Source of the DNA: Aeromonas veronii
GTDB taxonomy: Bacteria > Pseudomonadota > Gammaproteobacteria > Enterobacterales > Aeromonadaceae
Reading direction: 5' to 3'
Length of the DNA: 64,000 bases
Assembly (NCBI RefSeq): GCF_040215105.1
Contig: NZ_CP157875.1
Location: 1,789,501-1,853,500, forward strand
Numbering within the stretch: position 1 is the stretch's first letter; each line of letters starts with the position of its first letter. Below are positions 1-8,796 of the stretch, in pieces. A model generated the notes under the pieces. It did not search any database and was not told the DNA's origin. It was given only the letters and a program-made list of their open reading frames with translations. A program made the translations under genes and the position numbers.

Positions 1-2
1 AT

Positions 3-212
3 CCCCGCACCCGTGTGCTGATTGCCGACGAGGTGACCGCCCAGCTCGATCCCCGCATCCAGCGCCAGCTCTGGCAGGAGCTGATCCGGGAGTGCGAGAC
101 TCGCGGGCTCGGCATCCTGGTCTTCAGCCACCAGCAGGCGCTGCTAAGGCAGGTGTGTTATCGCGTGATCTACCCCGGTGAGGGGCGAGATGAGGCGTTC
201 AACATGCTGTAA
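3..212 (+). CDS. ABC transporter ATP-binding protein, C-terminal fragment (NikE/DppF-like)
   Basis: Only the last ~70 codons are present; the reading frame is open to the left edge, so the start lies outside the window. The fragment contains the Walker B and D-loop region (LIADEVTAQLD) and the switch His of an ABC ATPase (VFSHQQALL). This arrangement is typical of the second ATPase of peptide/nickel importers. It lies next to a hydrogenase maturation cluster, convergent with hypB, so a nickel importer subunit (NikE-like) feeding Ni to HypA/HypB is a reasonable guess. The fragment alone cannot separate nickel from oligopeptide transporters. Confidence 0.6.
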   Translation, partial: PRTRVLIADEVTAQLDPRIQRQLWQELIRECETRGLGILVFSHQQALLRQVCYRVIYPGEGRDEAFNML

Positions 213-248
213 AATGATGCCGCCTGAGCATCTTGTACTGTCACGGAT

Positions 249-281
249 AAAAAGAGGGAGGCATCAGCCTCCCTCTTTTTT
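249..281. terminator. Bidirectional intrinsic terminator
   Basis: A 9-bp perfect stem (GAGGGAGGC, loop ATCA) is flanked by an A-run on the left and a T6 run on the right, so it can end both the rightward ABC transporter transcript and the leftward hyp transcript. Confidence 0.85.
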
Positions 282-352
282 ATCGGTTATCCGTCTTCTT
301 ATCGGTTATCTGCGAGGGGCATGCCGTCATCACAGGCCCTCCCGGGGGGGAC

Positions 353-1468
353 TCAGGCGCTGGCCAGCCAGCCTAGCCAGGCGTCCATCCCTTCCCCCGT
401 GGTGGCGCTCAGCTGGATCACCTGGATATAGGGGTTGACCCGTTTGGCGTTCTCGATACAGCGCGCGAGATCGAAGCTGACATAGGGCAGCAGGTCGGTC
501 TTGTTGATGATCATCAGCTGGGCGGCGGCGAACATGTCCGGGTATTTCAGGGGCTTCTCTTCCCCTTCGGTGACCGAGAGGATAGCGACCTTGTACTTCT
601 CGCCGAGATCGAAGCTGGCGGGGCAGACCAGGTTGCCCACGTTCTCGATAAAGAGGATGCCCCCTTCGCTCGCGGGCAACTGGTGGCAGGCGTCGTGCAC
701 CATCTTGGCGTCCAGGTGGCAGCCCTTGCCGGTGTTGATCTGCACGGCGGGTACCCCGGTGGCACGGATGCGATCCGCATCGCTGCTTGTCTGCTGATCC
801 CCCTCGATGACGGCGCAGTGACGTTTGTCAGAAAGCAGGCGCAGGGTCTCGCACAGCAGGGTGGTCTTGCCCGAGCCCGGGCTCGACACCAGGTTCAGCA
901 CCAGCTGGTTGGCGGCTTCGAAATGCTCCCGGTTGTGGGCGGCAAGGGCATTGTTCTTGGCCAGCACATCCATCTCGATGGCGATCAGCTGGCGCTGACC
1001 CATGCCCGGCACCGACAGCCCCGCTTCCCCGCGGCCGTAGTGCAGATCACCCTGCTCATGCTCATGCTCATGCTCATGGGAGTGAGCGTGCTCATCTGCG
1101 TGGTGGTGGTCGTGATCATGATGCCCGTGGTGATGGTCATGAGCCGACCCGCTGCCGGATGGCCGGGGGGCGGCGAGCTCGGCACGGACGCCGTGGTAGT
1201 GGTGGTGCACGTCCCCCTGATGGTGATAGTGGTGATGGATGATCAGGGTGCGGGCTTCCTGCTGACCATGTCCCTCGTTATGCGCGTGCCCCGGGTGGTC
1301 GTGGTGGTGTTCATGATGATGGTCGTGCCCATGGTGATGGGGGTGGTCATGATGATGGACGTGGGGGTGAGCATGAGGATGCTCGTGACCCTGTTCATGC
1401 TCGTGATGATGACTGTCTGGCTCCTGGCCGGCAATGCGCGCCTGGCCGCATCCGCATACGCTGCACAT
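353..1468 (-). CDS. hypB: HypB, hydrogenase nickel-incorporation GTPase with a large His-rich domain
   Basis: HypB is the GTPase that delivers Ni to [NiFe]-hydrogenase precursors together with HypA. The protein (371 aa) starts with the high-affinity metal site MCSVCGC. Residues ~20-143 form a His-rich stretch with about 50 histidines, mixed with Asp, Glu and Gly. The G domain follows, with P-loop SSPGSGKTT at ~195-203, the switch region [12 protein letters not shown] and the NKTD base-recognition motif. It is longer than E. coli HypB (~290 aa) because of the His region, which in such proteins stores nickel. It is the last gene of the leftward hyp run and begins 1 nt after the hypA stop. Confidence 0.95.
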   Translation of the reverse strand: MCSVCGCGQARIAGQEPDSHHHEHEQGHEHPHAHPHVHHHDHPHHHGHDHHHEHHHDHPGHAHNEGHGQQEARTLIIHHHYHHQGDVHHHYHGVRAELAAPRPSGSGSAHDHHHGHHDHDHHHADEHAHSHEHEHEHEQGDLHYGRGEAGLSVPGMGQRQLIAIEMDVLAKNNALAAHNREHFEAANQLVLNLVSSPGSGKTTLLCETLRLLSDKRHCAVIEGDQQTSSDADRIRATGVPAVQINTGKGCHLDAKMVHDACHQLPASEGGILFIENVGNLVCPASFDLGEKYKVAILSVTEGEEKPLKYPDMFAAAQLMIINKTDLLPYVSFDLARCIENAKRVNPYIQVIQLSATTGEGMDAWLGWLASA

Positions 1469-1469
1469 A

Positions 1470-1811
1470 TCAACTTACCTCGATGTCGGTGATGCGCAGG
1501 CTGTCCCCCTGCGCGACTCGTAATTTGTAGCCGCCGCAATGGGGGCAGGGTTGGCCACGCTCGGTGAGCACGACCGTCTGACTGCAGTCATAGCACCAGC
1601 CCTCGGCGGCCTGGTGTTGAAAATGGAGGCGGGCGCCCTCGACGGCCGTGCCCTTGGCGGCGGCCTCGAAACAGAAGGCGATGGTGTCCGGGTCGACGCA
1701 GGAGAAGCTGCCGACCTCGAGCCAGAGGGCGGTGACCTTGCGAAAGCCCCGCTGGGTGGCCTGCTCGGCCGCCAGATCGATGGCCGCCATGGCCAGAGAC
1801 ATCTCGTGCAT
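1470..1811 (-). CDS. hypA: HypA, hydrogenase nickel metallochaperone
   Basis: HypA is the small Zn/Ni-binding partner of HypB (113 aa). The N-terminus MHEMSLAMA contains the conserved Met-His Ni ligand directly after the start. Two CxxC pairs (CYDC and CPHC) form the structural zinc site. An upstream in-frame ATG would add three residues (MLN), but family members begin at MHE, so I use that start. It lies between hypE and hypB in the hyp operon. Confidence 0.95.
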   Translation of the reverse strand: MHEMSLAMAAIDLAAEQATQRGFRKVTALWLEVGSFSCVDPDTIAFCFEAAAKGTAVEGARLHFQHQAAEGWCYDCSQTVVLTERGQPCPHCGGYKLRVAQGDSLRITDIEVS

Positions 1812-1843
1812 GTTCAGCACTCCTTATGGTGATGGGCCATGGC

Positions 1844-2848
1844 TCAGCAGATCCGGGGGAGCAGCTCCCCCTGTGGCAGCTCCAGATAGCGGCGACTGCC
1901 CCAGGGGTTGTTCAGGATCACCTTGTGCTGGGCGCTCTCCCTGACCTGGCCTATCTGGCTGGCGAAAGGGTTGAATGTTCGCAGCAGCGCCAGGGCCGCA
2001 TCGGCCTGCGCCGCGGGCAGGGCCAGCACCATGGTGCCCTCGTTGGCGAGATCATGGGGCTCGAAGCCGTACAGTTCGCACAGGCCGCGCACCGGATCGC
2101 ACACCGGTATGGCGGACTCCTCCAACTCGATGGCAACGCCGGAGGCCGTGCTCCATTCGTTGAGCACGGCGGCGAGGCCCCCTCGGGTGGCATCACGCAG
2201 GGCGTGGGGGCGAATGTCTGCCGCAAGCAGGGCCTCCACCTGGGGCCAGAGGGTGGTGCAGTCGCTCTGAAGTGAGGAGCCAAGCTGCAGGGCATCGCGG
2301 GCCATCAGGATGCAGGCGCCGTGGCTGCCGATATCCCGCGATACCAGGATGGCATCCCCGGCCTGGATATTTCGTACCGAGATGTCCCGGCTCTGCTCGG
2401 GGCGGGGGAAGCTGCCGACCCCGCTGGTGTTGATGAAGATCTTGTCGGCTGCGCCTTTTGGCACCACCTTGGTGTCGCCGCAGACGATGCGAGCGCCGCT
2501 CTTGGTGAGCTCCAACGCCATGGACTCGACGATGCGGGCGAGGTCGGCGTAAGGGAAGCCCTCCTCGATGATGAAGCTGGCGCTCAGGTATTCAGGTTTG
2601 GCCCCCATCATGGCGAGATCGTTCACCGTGCCGGCGATGGCCAGCTTGCCGATGTCGCCACCGGCGAAAAAGAGCGGGGAGACGGTGAAGCTGTCGGTGG
2701 TGAAGGCGACGGGGCCGCTGACCGGCAGCAGGGCGGCGTCTTCGCCGCGCAGCAGGATCTCGTTGCCGAAATGGCGGAAGAACAGCTGGTTGATCAGCTG
2801 GTTCATCTCCACGCCGCCGCCGCCGTGGCTAAGTTGAATTTCTCTCAT
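1844..2848 (-). CDS. hypE: HypE, hydrogenase cyanide-ligand synthesis protein
   Basis: HypE dehydrates the carbamoyl group that HypF places on its C-terminal Cys, forming the thiocyanate that becomes the CN ligand of the Ni-Fe site. The 334-aa protein has the PurM/AIR-synthase-like fold markers (GEDAALLP, TTDSFTVSP, GTVNDLAMMGA) and ends with PRIC, the required terminal cysteine. The start MREIQLSHGGGG is chosen because it overlaps the hypD stop by 4 nt (ATGA) and matches family N-termini; longer in-frame extensions lie inside hypD. Confidence 0.96.
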   Translation of the reverse strand: MREIQLSHGGGGVEMNQLINQLFFRHFGNEILLRGEDAALLPVSGPVAFTTDSFTVSPLFFAGGDIGKLAIAGTVNDLAMMGAKPEYLSASFIIEEGFPYADLARIVESMALELTKSGARIVCGDTKVVPKGAADKIFINTSGVGSFPRPEQSRDISVRNIQAGDAILVSRDIGSHGACILMARDALQLGSSLQSDCTTLWPQVEALLAADIRPHALRDATRGGLAAVLNEWSTASGVAIELEESAIPVCDPVRGLCELYGFEPHDLANEGTMVLALPAAQADAALALLRTFNPFASQIGQVRESAQHKVILNNPWGSRRYLELPQGELLPRIC

Positions 2849-3963
2849 GCTGATTGGATCCCCATATAGCGGTAGTAGGCGTTGCAGGCCCCCTCCGAGC
2901 TCACCATGCAGCTGCCCATGGGCTGGGTCGGGGTGCAGCCCCGGCCAAAGACCTTGCACTGGTGCGGCTTGGCGAGCCCGCGCAGGATGTCGGCGCACTG
3001 GCACGCCTTGTGATCGTCGATGGGGGTCTGGTTGAGGGAGAAATGACGCTCCGCATCCCGCGCGGCGAAGGCGTCCCGCAGGCGCAGGGCGGAGGCGTTG
3101 ATGTCCCCGAGCCCGCGCCAGCGAAAGTGCTCCCGGGTCTCGAAATAGTGTTCGACCAGCCGCTGGGCGGCGCGGTTGCCGTGGGCGGTGACGGCGCGGC
3201 TGTATTGCACCTCGAGGGCGCAGCGCCCCTCCACCTTCTGGCGCACCATCATCAAGAGCGCCTCCATCACGTCCACCGGCTCGAAGCCGCTCACCACCAC
3301 GGGTACCTGGTAGCGCTCGACGATCGGCAGATAGATGTCGGCGCCGGTGATGACGCTGACGTGGGAGGGGCCGATGAAGGCGTTGACCTTGGCGACCCCG
3401 TCGGCCATGACGGCGTGAATGGCGGGGGGTACCAGCACATGGTTGATATGAAACAGCAGGTTGGTCACCCCGGCTGTCTCGGCGGCTGCCAGCAGCGCCG
3501 CCGTCATGGGGGTGGAGGTCTCGAAGCCGATGGCGAAGAACACCACGGTGTTGTCCGGGTTCTCCTTCGCGATCCTCAGGGCATCGAGGGGGTCATAGAC
3601 GGGGCGGATATCGCTGCCTTTGGCCCGCTGCTGGGCCAAGGAGCCCTTGGAGCCCGGCACTCTTATCATGTCGCCGAGCGTCACCAGGATGACGCCCGGC
3701 TGGGCGGCCAGCTCCATGGCCTGATCGATGCGTTCTTTCGGCATCACGCAGACCGGGCAGCCGGGGCCGTGGACGAACTCGATGCACTCGGGCAGCAGCT
3801 GGGGCAGGCCGTACTTCATGATGGTGTGGGTGTGGCCGCCGCAGACCTCCATCACCCGCAGGGGCTCCGGCAAATCCTTTGCAAGCTCGGTGATCTGGGC
3901 CGCGAGGGCGCGGATCACCTGGGGCTCACGAAAACCCTGGAACAGATCGTTCAGGCTCAGCAT
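2845..3963 (-). CDS. hypD: HypD, [4Fe-4S] Fe-(CN)2CO assembly scaffold
   Basis: HypD works with HypC to assemble the Fe(CN)2CO unit of [NiFe]-hydrogenases. The 372-aa length is normal. Diagnostic motifs are EVCGGHTH, HGPGCPVCVMP, and the C-terminal [4Fe-4S] cysteine region (CQCADILRG, CKVFGRGCTP, GSCMVSSEGAC). It overlaps hypC by 7 nt at its start and hypE by 4 nt at its end, which indicates translational coupling. Confidence 0.97.
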   Translation of the reverse strand: MLSLNDLFQGFREPQVIRALAAQITELAKDLPEPLRVMEVCGGHTHTIMKYGLPQLLPECIEFVHGPGCPVCVMPKERIDQAMELAAQPGVILVTLGDMIRVPGSKGSLAQQRAKGSDIRPVYDPLDALRIAKENPDNTVVFFAIGFETSTPMTAALLAAAETAGVTNLLFHINHVLVPPAIHAVMADGVAKVNAFIGPSHVSVITGADIYLPIVERYQVPVVVSGFEPVDVMEALLMMVRQKVEGRCALEVQYSRAVTAHGNRAAQRLVEHYFETREHFRWRGLGDINASALRLRDAFAARDAERHFSLNQTPIDDHKACQCADILRGLAKPHQCKVFGRGCTPTQPMGSCMVSSEGACNAYYRYMGIQSA

Positions 3964-4208
3964 GGCAGTATGTCCTGCTCGGGCATCAGGGCCACCATCT
4001 GGCGGAAGCTCTCGAGGCTCGCCTGGGCTTCCTCTTCGTCAATCTTGCTCATCACGAAACCGATGTGGAGCAACACATAGTCCCCGAGCGCCAGCGGCTC
4101 CTCGATCAGCATGCAGCTGACCCGCCGCAGCACCCCCAGGGTGTCGACGGTGACGCAGTTATCTTCGGGGTGCAGTTGCACCACCTGGGAGGGAATGGAA
4201 AGGCACAT
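3957..4208 (-). CDS. hypC: HypC/HybG-family hydrogenase maturation chaperone
   Basis: HypC (83 aa) carries the Fe(CN)2CO unit from HypD to the hydrogenase large subunit. The required N-terminal Cys is Cys2 in MCLSIPSQV; the body (VTVDTLGVLRRVS, LGDYVLLHIGF) is typical of the OB-fold HypC family. The frame stays open upstream into the repeat array, but the Cys must follow the initiator Met, so this start is secure. The first tandem repeat begins 2 nt upstream of the ATG, so the ribosome-binding region is supplied by repeat sequence. Confidence 0.95.
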   Translation of the reverse strand: MCLSIPSQVVQLHPEDNCVTVDTLGVLRRVSCMLIEEPLALGDYVLLHIGFVMSKIDEEEAQASLESFRQMVALMPEQDILPC

Positions 4209-4210
4209 AT

Positions 4211-4518
4211 CAGGACTCCGACACGGCAGCACCCTTCTGTGCTGCAAGATGAGAGGGGGCAAGCCAAGGCTGGTGTTTGTCGCCGGGGGCAGGAAAGGGC
4301 ATGGATTCAGGACTCCGGCACGGCAGCACCGTTTTGCGCTGCAAGATGAGAGGGGGCAAGCCAAGGCAGGCGTTTGTCGCCGGGGACAGGAAAGGGCATG
4401 GATTCAGGACTCCGACACGGCAGCACCCTTCTGTGCTGCAAGATGAGAGGGGGCAAGCCAAGGCTGGCGTTTGTCGCCGGGGGCAGGAAAGGGCATGGAT
4501 TCAAGACTCCGGCACGGC
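4211..4518. repeat. Three tandem 97-bp repeats plus a partial copy in the hypF 3' end
   Basis: Unit starts lie at 4211, 4308, 4405 and 4502, exactly 97 bp apart. The fourth copy is partial and forms the last codons and stop of hypF. Copies 1 and 3 differ at one position; copy 2 differs from copy 1 at about seven. Each copy carries a hairpin (GCAGCAC / GTGCTGC); in copy 2 the changes keep the stem through a G-U pair on the hyp-sense RNA. The array fills the whole hypF-hypC gap. Function unknown; plausible as an RNA processing, stability or attenuation element, or a slippage product. Confidence 0.9.
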
Positions 4519-6879
4519 GGGCAGGGCGCTGGGCCCTTGCGCAAGGTGATGGATGGCAAACCAGAGCTGGCCGGCGGCGATGCCGCCGTCGTTGAGGGGC
4601 AGGGTCTGGCTGGTCAGTGCCTTGCGTCCGGCCGCGTCGAGGCGGGGGATGAGCCAGTCCATCAGCACGCGATTCTGGAAGACGCCGCCCCCCAGCGCCA
4701 CCGGATAGCCGGGGAAGCGTGCGGCCAGGGCGGTGACAAGCTCAGCGATGGCGTGGATAAAGCCGGCGGCGAGGCGAGCGGGATCTACCTGGCCGCGCTG
4801 CCCGAGCAACCCGGCAATGAGCGGCGTCCAGTCGATCAGCAAGGGGCCGCCGGCCTGTTCGGTGATTGCAAAATGCAGGGGCCAGGGCTCGGCATCCGGC
4901 GCGAGGCGCAGGGCCGCCGCCTCCAGCAAGAGCCCGGCTTCCCCTTCGTAATCCGGGGTGTCGATGAGCCCCAAGAGGGCGGCCACGGCATCGAACAGCC
5001 GGCCCATGGAGCTGGTATGGGGGGCATTGCGGCCCAGGCGCCAGAGCTGGTGCAGATTGCCTATCTGTTTTGCGGGCAGTTGATTGATCGCCGGAATGTC
5101 GAGGGCGACTATCTCATCGGGCGATAGGGATTCGAACAGCAGGCCGAGCAGCTGGCGCACCGGCTCGCGGATGGCGGCCTCGCCGCCGATCAGCCGAAAT
5201 GGCTTGAGGTGGGCGAGGCGCTCAAACCCTCGCACGTCGGCGAGCAGCAGCTCGCCCCCCCAGAGGGTGCCATCGTCACCCAGGCCGGTGCCGTCGAAGG
5301 CAAAGCCCAGCACAGGGCCTGTCATATCGTGCTCCGCCATCACCCCTAGCAAATGGGCGTGGTGGTGTTGCACCTCGAGGTGAGTCGCCCCCTCTGCCGC
5401 GCAATAGTCTTTGGCCCACCGATGGCTGAGATAACCGGGGTGGCGGTCCGATACCAGGGTACTGGGCTTGAGATCGTAGAGGCCACGGAAAGTCTCCAGG
5501 GTCTGCTCGAAGTGCTGCTGCATCGGCAGGCTGTGCAGATCCCCGATATAGGGGCTGTAGATCCGCTGGCGACCGAAGGCGAGCGCCAGCTGATTCTTCT
5601 GCTGGGCCCCCACCGCCAGCACGGATTGCTGTACCGCCTCCTTCAGGCTGGGGGTGCTGGGGGCGTAACCGCGGGCCAGCCGCAGGGTCTGCTGCCGTCC
5701 CCCCGCCCACTGCACCAGGCTGTCGTCGCAGGGGTGCAGGATGGGGCGATCGTGATCCAGGATGCCGTCTATCTGGGGGCCTAGCTCGGCAACCACCGCC
5801 TCGCCCGCGATGAGAATGGGGCTGCCGCGACCGTTGGCGCTGGTGGCCACCAGCGGGATGGCGCAGGCCTCCAGCAGCAACTGGTGCAGGGGGGTGTAGG
5901 GCAGCATGACGCCGAGATAGGGGATGCCGGGGGCGATGCCCTCGGCCAGTGGCACCGCCCTGGCTGGCTGCTCACCCGCTGGTTTCTTGCAAAGCAAGGT
6001 GATGGGACGGGGCTGGGAGCTGAGCAGTGCCCACTCTTCTGCGCCGCCATCCACGTGCAACCTGGCCTCGTCGAGGGTACCCATCATCACCGCCAGCGGC
6101 TTGCGCTCGCGGCGTTTGAGTCGGCGCAGCCGTGCCACAGCCTGCTCGTTTCGGGCATCGCACATCAGGTGATAGCCTCCCATCCCCTTGACCGCGACAA
6201 GCTGACCGGCCTGCAGGGCCCGGGCGGCCGCTTGCAGGGCATCCTCTCGCTCGGCCAGAACATCCCCGCTGCCTGCACGCCAGGTGAGGTGCGGGCCACA
6301 GGCGGGGCAGCTCACCGGCTGGGCGTGATAGCGCCTGTCCAGCGGATCCTCATAGGCGCGAGCGCAGTGCGGGCACATGGCGAAATTCGCCATGGCGGTG
6401 TGGGGCCTGTCGTAGGGGAGGCGTCGGATGATGGTGTAGCGCGGGCCACAGTGGGTGCAATTGGTGAAGGGGTAACGATGGTGGCGATCCGCCGGGTTGG
6501 CGATGTCCCGGGCGCAGGCCTCGCACATTCCCTGATCCGGCGAGATGGCGACGGTGGCGGCGCTTTGCTGCTCGCTGGCCCGGATATGAAAGGCACCATC
6601 GAAGTCGGGGGCGTCATCCAGCGGGAGAGGCTGTTCGCTGAAACGGTCGATGCGGCTGAGGGTGGGCGCCTGGGTCTTGAGTGCGTGGGCAAAGGCGGCC
6701 AGCGCTTGGGGGGCACCCTCGGCCCCGATGGTGACGCCGTTGGCGTCGTTGAGCACATAGCCGGTGAGGCCGTGGCGCAGGGCCAAACCATAGACGAAGG
6801 GGCGAAACCCCACCCCCTGCACGATGCCGTCGAGGTGAAACTCGCGGCGCAGGCGGGACGTGTCTGGCTGCTGACTCAT
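4501..6879 (-). CDS. hypF: HypF, carbamoyltransferase for hydrogenase CN ligand
   Basis: HypF makes carbamoyl-adenylate from carbamoyl phosphate and ATP and transfers the carbamoyl to HypE. Domains visible in the 792 aa are an N-terminal acylphosphatase-like domain (GIVQGVGFRPFVYGLA), two zinc-finger segments (CEAC, CTHC, CPHC, CPAC), a YrdC-like domain (KGMGGYHLMCDA, TSANGRGSPI) and a Kae1-like C-terminal domain (HHHAHLLG, FDGTGLGDDGTLWGGE, LGGGVFQN). Its start overlaps the selB stop by 4 nt (ATGA), and its last codons overlap the partial copy of the 97-bp repeat. Confidence 0.96.
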   Translation of the reverse strand: MSQQPDTSRLRREFHLDGIVQGVGFRPFVYGLALRHGLTGYVLNDANGVTIGAEGAPQALAAFAHALKTQAPTLSRIDRFSEQPLPLDDAPDFDGAFHIRASEQQSAATVAISPDQGMCEACARDIANPADRHHRYPFTNCTHCGPRYTIIRRLPYDRPHTAMANFAMCPHCARAYEDPLDRRYHAQPVSCPACGPHLTWRAGSGDVLAEREDALQAAARALQAGQLVAVKGMGGYHLMCDARNEQAVARLRRLKRRERKPLAVMMGTLDEARLHVDGGAEEWALLSSQPRPITLLCKKPAGEQPARAVPLAEGIAPGIPYLGVMLPYTPLHQLLLEACAIPLVATSANGRGSPILIAGEAVVAELGPQIDGILDHDRPILHPCDDSLVQWAGGRQQTLRLARGYAPSTPSLKEAVQQSVLAVGAQQKNQLALAFGRQRIYSPYIGDLHSLPMQQHFEQTLETFRGLYDLKPSTLVSDRHPGYLSHRWAKDYCAAEGATHLEVQHHHAHLLGVMAEHDMTGPVLGFAFDGTGLGDDGTLWGGELLLADVRGFERLAHLKPFRLIGGEAAIREPVRQLLGLLFESLSPDEIVALDIPAINQLPAKQIGNLHQLWRLGRNAPHTSSMGRLFDAVAALLGLIDTPDYEGEAGLLLEAAALRLAPDAEPWPLHFAITEQAGGPLLIDWTPLIAGLLGQRGQVDPARLAAGFIHAIAELVTALAARFPGYPVALGGGVFQNRVLMDWLIPRLDAAGRKALTSQTLPLNDGGIAAGQLWFAIHHLAQGPSALPAVPES

Positions 6880-8792
6880 GGCTGCGCCTCGCCAGATTGC
6901 GGCGCGTTCGCGGGCAGGCGCAGCACCCGCCGGTCGTTCTCTTCCCGCCTGAGCCAGCCATCCATCTCCATGCGAAGGCAGAACGGGATGGCGTATTTGC
7001 GTGACAGCCCGACTCTCTCTTTCAGTGATCCCATGTCGATCAGATCCCCCACCTGCTGGCCTGCCAGCACGGCCTGAACCATCTGTTGATAGAGCGCGGC
7101 ATCGTAGTAGATGGGGCCTTCCAGCTGTACCAGGTACTTGAGTCTCGCCAGATTGCGCAACTGCTTCGGCAGTGCGCCCTTTTGTTGCAAACCCTGTGGC
7201 AGGCGCAGCTTGAGCACGGGGTCTATGGCCACGCCGCCGGGGCCCAGTTTACCGGGCTCATAGCCCTCCTTGCCTTGATCTCGCACCAGTTTGAGCACCA
7301 GCAGCGCCTCTTCCCCGAGATCATCTTCCGACTCGCCATCGCCCCGTTGCCACTTGTCGTGGTGCAGGCGAATACGCTGCTCTCCCTTGAGCCGTTGCAG
7401 CAGCAAGCCGATCAGGGCCGGGGCTACCTGCAACCGGTTGGCCAGCTCGGCAGCGCTCATGGGTTCGGTATCGAGGGCGTTTTCCACGGCCGTGAGGGCA
7501 TCTGCAAGCCAGCCCGGGTTGACGACCCACTCCCCCAGAGGCTCGGCATCCGGGGGCAGGGCATCGAACGTGCTGGCGAGGGCATACCCGCTGAGCGCCA
7601 GTTGCAAGCGGGCGGGGCTGTGGCCCGCGAGATCCCGGGGCAGGGCTCGCAGCAGATGGTGCAGCGCCCTGCGCCTGGCCGGATGAACGTCGCCGCACCA
7701 GAGTATGCGGGCGCCGTGCAGCAATTCGCTGCTGCCGTGGCGGATGATGGCAAGGGGCTGGCCGAAGAAGCAGGGAAGGGGGCTGGCAAAGCGAAGGCGC
7801 GCCAGCTCGGGCTGGTCATCGGTCTCGGTGGTGCGAAGATAGACCAGCTGGGCACGGCCGTGCCAGCTGCCGAGGGCCACTTCCACCTCCCGGTTGCGCC
7901 GCTCTCGCACCGGCCGAGCATCCTCCTCGAGTCGCACGATGAGCTGGGTCGCGGCGGCGGGGCCATCCTCGCCACCCAGGCAGTGCCCGCTGGCGCTGGC
8001 GAGGCAGTGGCCGCGAGCCACCTCCTTGTGGGGCACTTTTTTAAGCCCCACCGCCACCCGGCAGACGGCGCCAATCTCGTCGACCTGTCGGTGATAGGCC
8101 TGCAGGGAGCGCACCTGCACCTCACGGCCAGCGGGGTAAAGGCGCAGCTTGTCCCCCACCCGCAGGCACCCCTGCTGCAGGGTGCCGGTGAGCACGGTGC
8201 CGATGCCGCTGGCGGTGAAGACCCTGTCCACATAGAGGCGGGGGGGCAGTTGCTCGCGGGCAGCCTGCACTGCTGCCACATCCGCCAGCTGGCGTACGAT
8301 GGCGGCGTGCAGCGCGCCTATGTTATGGCCGCTTTTGGCGCTGACGCAGACGATGTCCGGCACCATGCCGCTCTCGTCCATCACCCGCTCCAGCAACTGT
8401 TCTTCCAGTTGGGCCAGCTCAGCCGGACTCACCAGATCGCACTTGTTGATGCATACCAGCAGGCGCGGGACCCCCATGGCCTTGAGCAGGCGCAGGTGAT
8501 CGCCGGTCATGGGCATCCAGCCCTCGTCGGCGGCAATCACCAAGAGCACCAGATCCAGGCTCCAGAGCCCCGCCACCATGTTGCGCACATAACGCTCGTG
8601 GCCGGGCACGTCGATGACCCCGATGGTATTGCCCAACCCGTCGTCGAAGTGGGCGAAGCCGAGATCCTGGGTCATGCCGATGGCCTGCTCGTGGGCGCGG
8701 GCGGTGATGATGCCGGTGAGAGCCTGGATCAGCAGGGTCTTGCCATGATCCACGTGGCCGGCGAGGCCGATGACGGAGCGATAGGAGCTCAT
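6876..8792 (-). CDS. selB: SelB, selenocysteine-specific elongation factor
   Basis: SelB brings Sec-tRNA to in-frame UGA codons that carry a downstream SECIS hairpin. The protein (638 aa) has the EF-Tu-type GTPase motifs GHVDHGKT, DVPGHE and NKCD within the first ~140 residues, then the translation-factor beta-barrels. The C-terminal half is the winged-helix region that binds the SECIS RNA (terminal segment YAIPFCLRMEMDGWLRRE). The short N-terminal extension before GHVDHGKT (MSSYRSVIGLA) is normal for this family. It lies between selA (4 nt upstream) and hypF (4-nt overlap), linking Sec decoding to hydrogenase maturation. Confidence 0.97.
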   Translation of the reverse strand: MSSYRSVIGLAGHVDHGKTLLIQALTGIITARAHEQAIGMTQDLGFAHFDDGLGNTIGVIDVPGHERYVRNMVAGLWSLDLVLLVIAADEGWMPMTGDHLRLLKAMGVPRLLVCINKCDLVSPAELAQLEEQLLERVMDESGMVPDIVCVSAKSGHNIGALHAAIVRQLADVAAVQAAREQLPPRLYVDRVFTASGIGTVLTGTLQQGCLRVGDKLRLYPAGREVQVRSLQAYHRQVDEIGAVCRVAVGLKKVPHKEVARGHCLASASGHCLGGEDGPAAATQLIVRLEEDARPVRERRNREVEVALGSWHGRAQLVYLRTTETDDQPELARLRFASPLPCFFGQPLAIIRHGSSELLHGARILWCGDVHPARRRALHHLLRALPRDLAGHSPARLQLALSGYALASTFDALPPDAEPLGEWVVNPGWLADALTAVENALDTEPMSAAELANRLQVAPALIGLLLQRLKGEQRIRLHHDKWQRGDGESEDDLGEEALLVLKLVRDQGKEGYEPGKLGPGGVAIDPVLKLRLPQGLQQKGALPKQLRNLARLKYLVQLEGPIYYDAALYQQMVQAVLAGQQVGDLIDMGSLKERVGLSRKYAIPFCLRMEMDGWLRREENDRRVLRLPANAPQSGEAQP

Positions 8793-8796
8793 GGGA

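Noticed and set aside
683-1492. A Val/Met-rich membrane-like protein opposite hypB
   Set aside because: It is the antisense reading of the His-codon tract of HypB.
4209-4500. Small proteins encoded by the 97-bp repeats, or an N-terminal extension of HypC
   Set aside because: The unit length is not a multiple of three, so frames shift between copies, and HypC needs its Cys directly after the initiator Met.
4211-4518. CRISPR array
   Set aside because: Units are 97 bp, directly adjacent with no unique spacers, and no cas genes are present.
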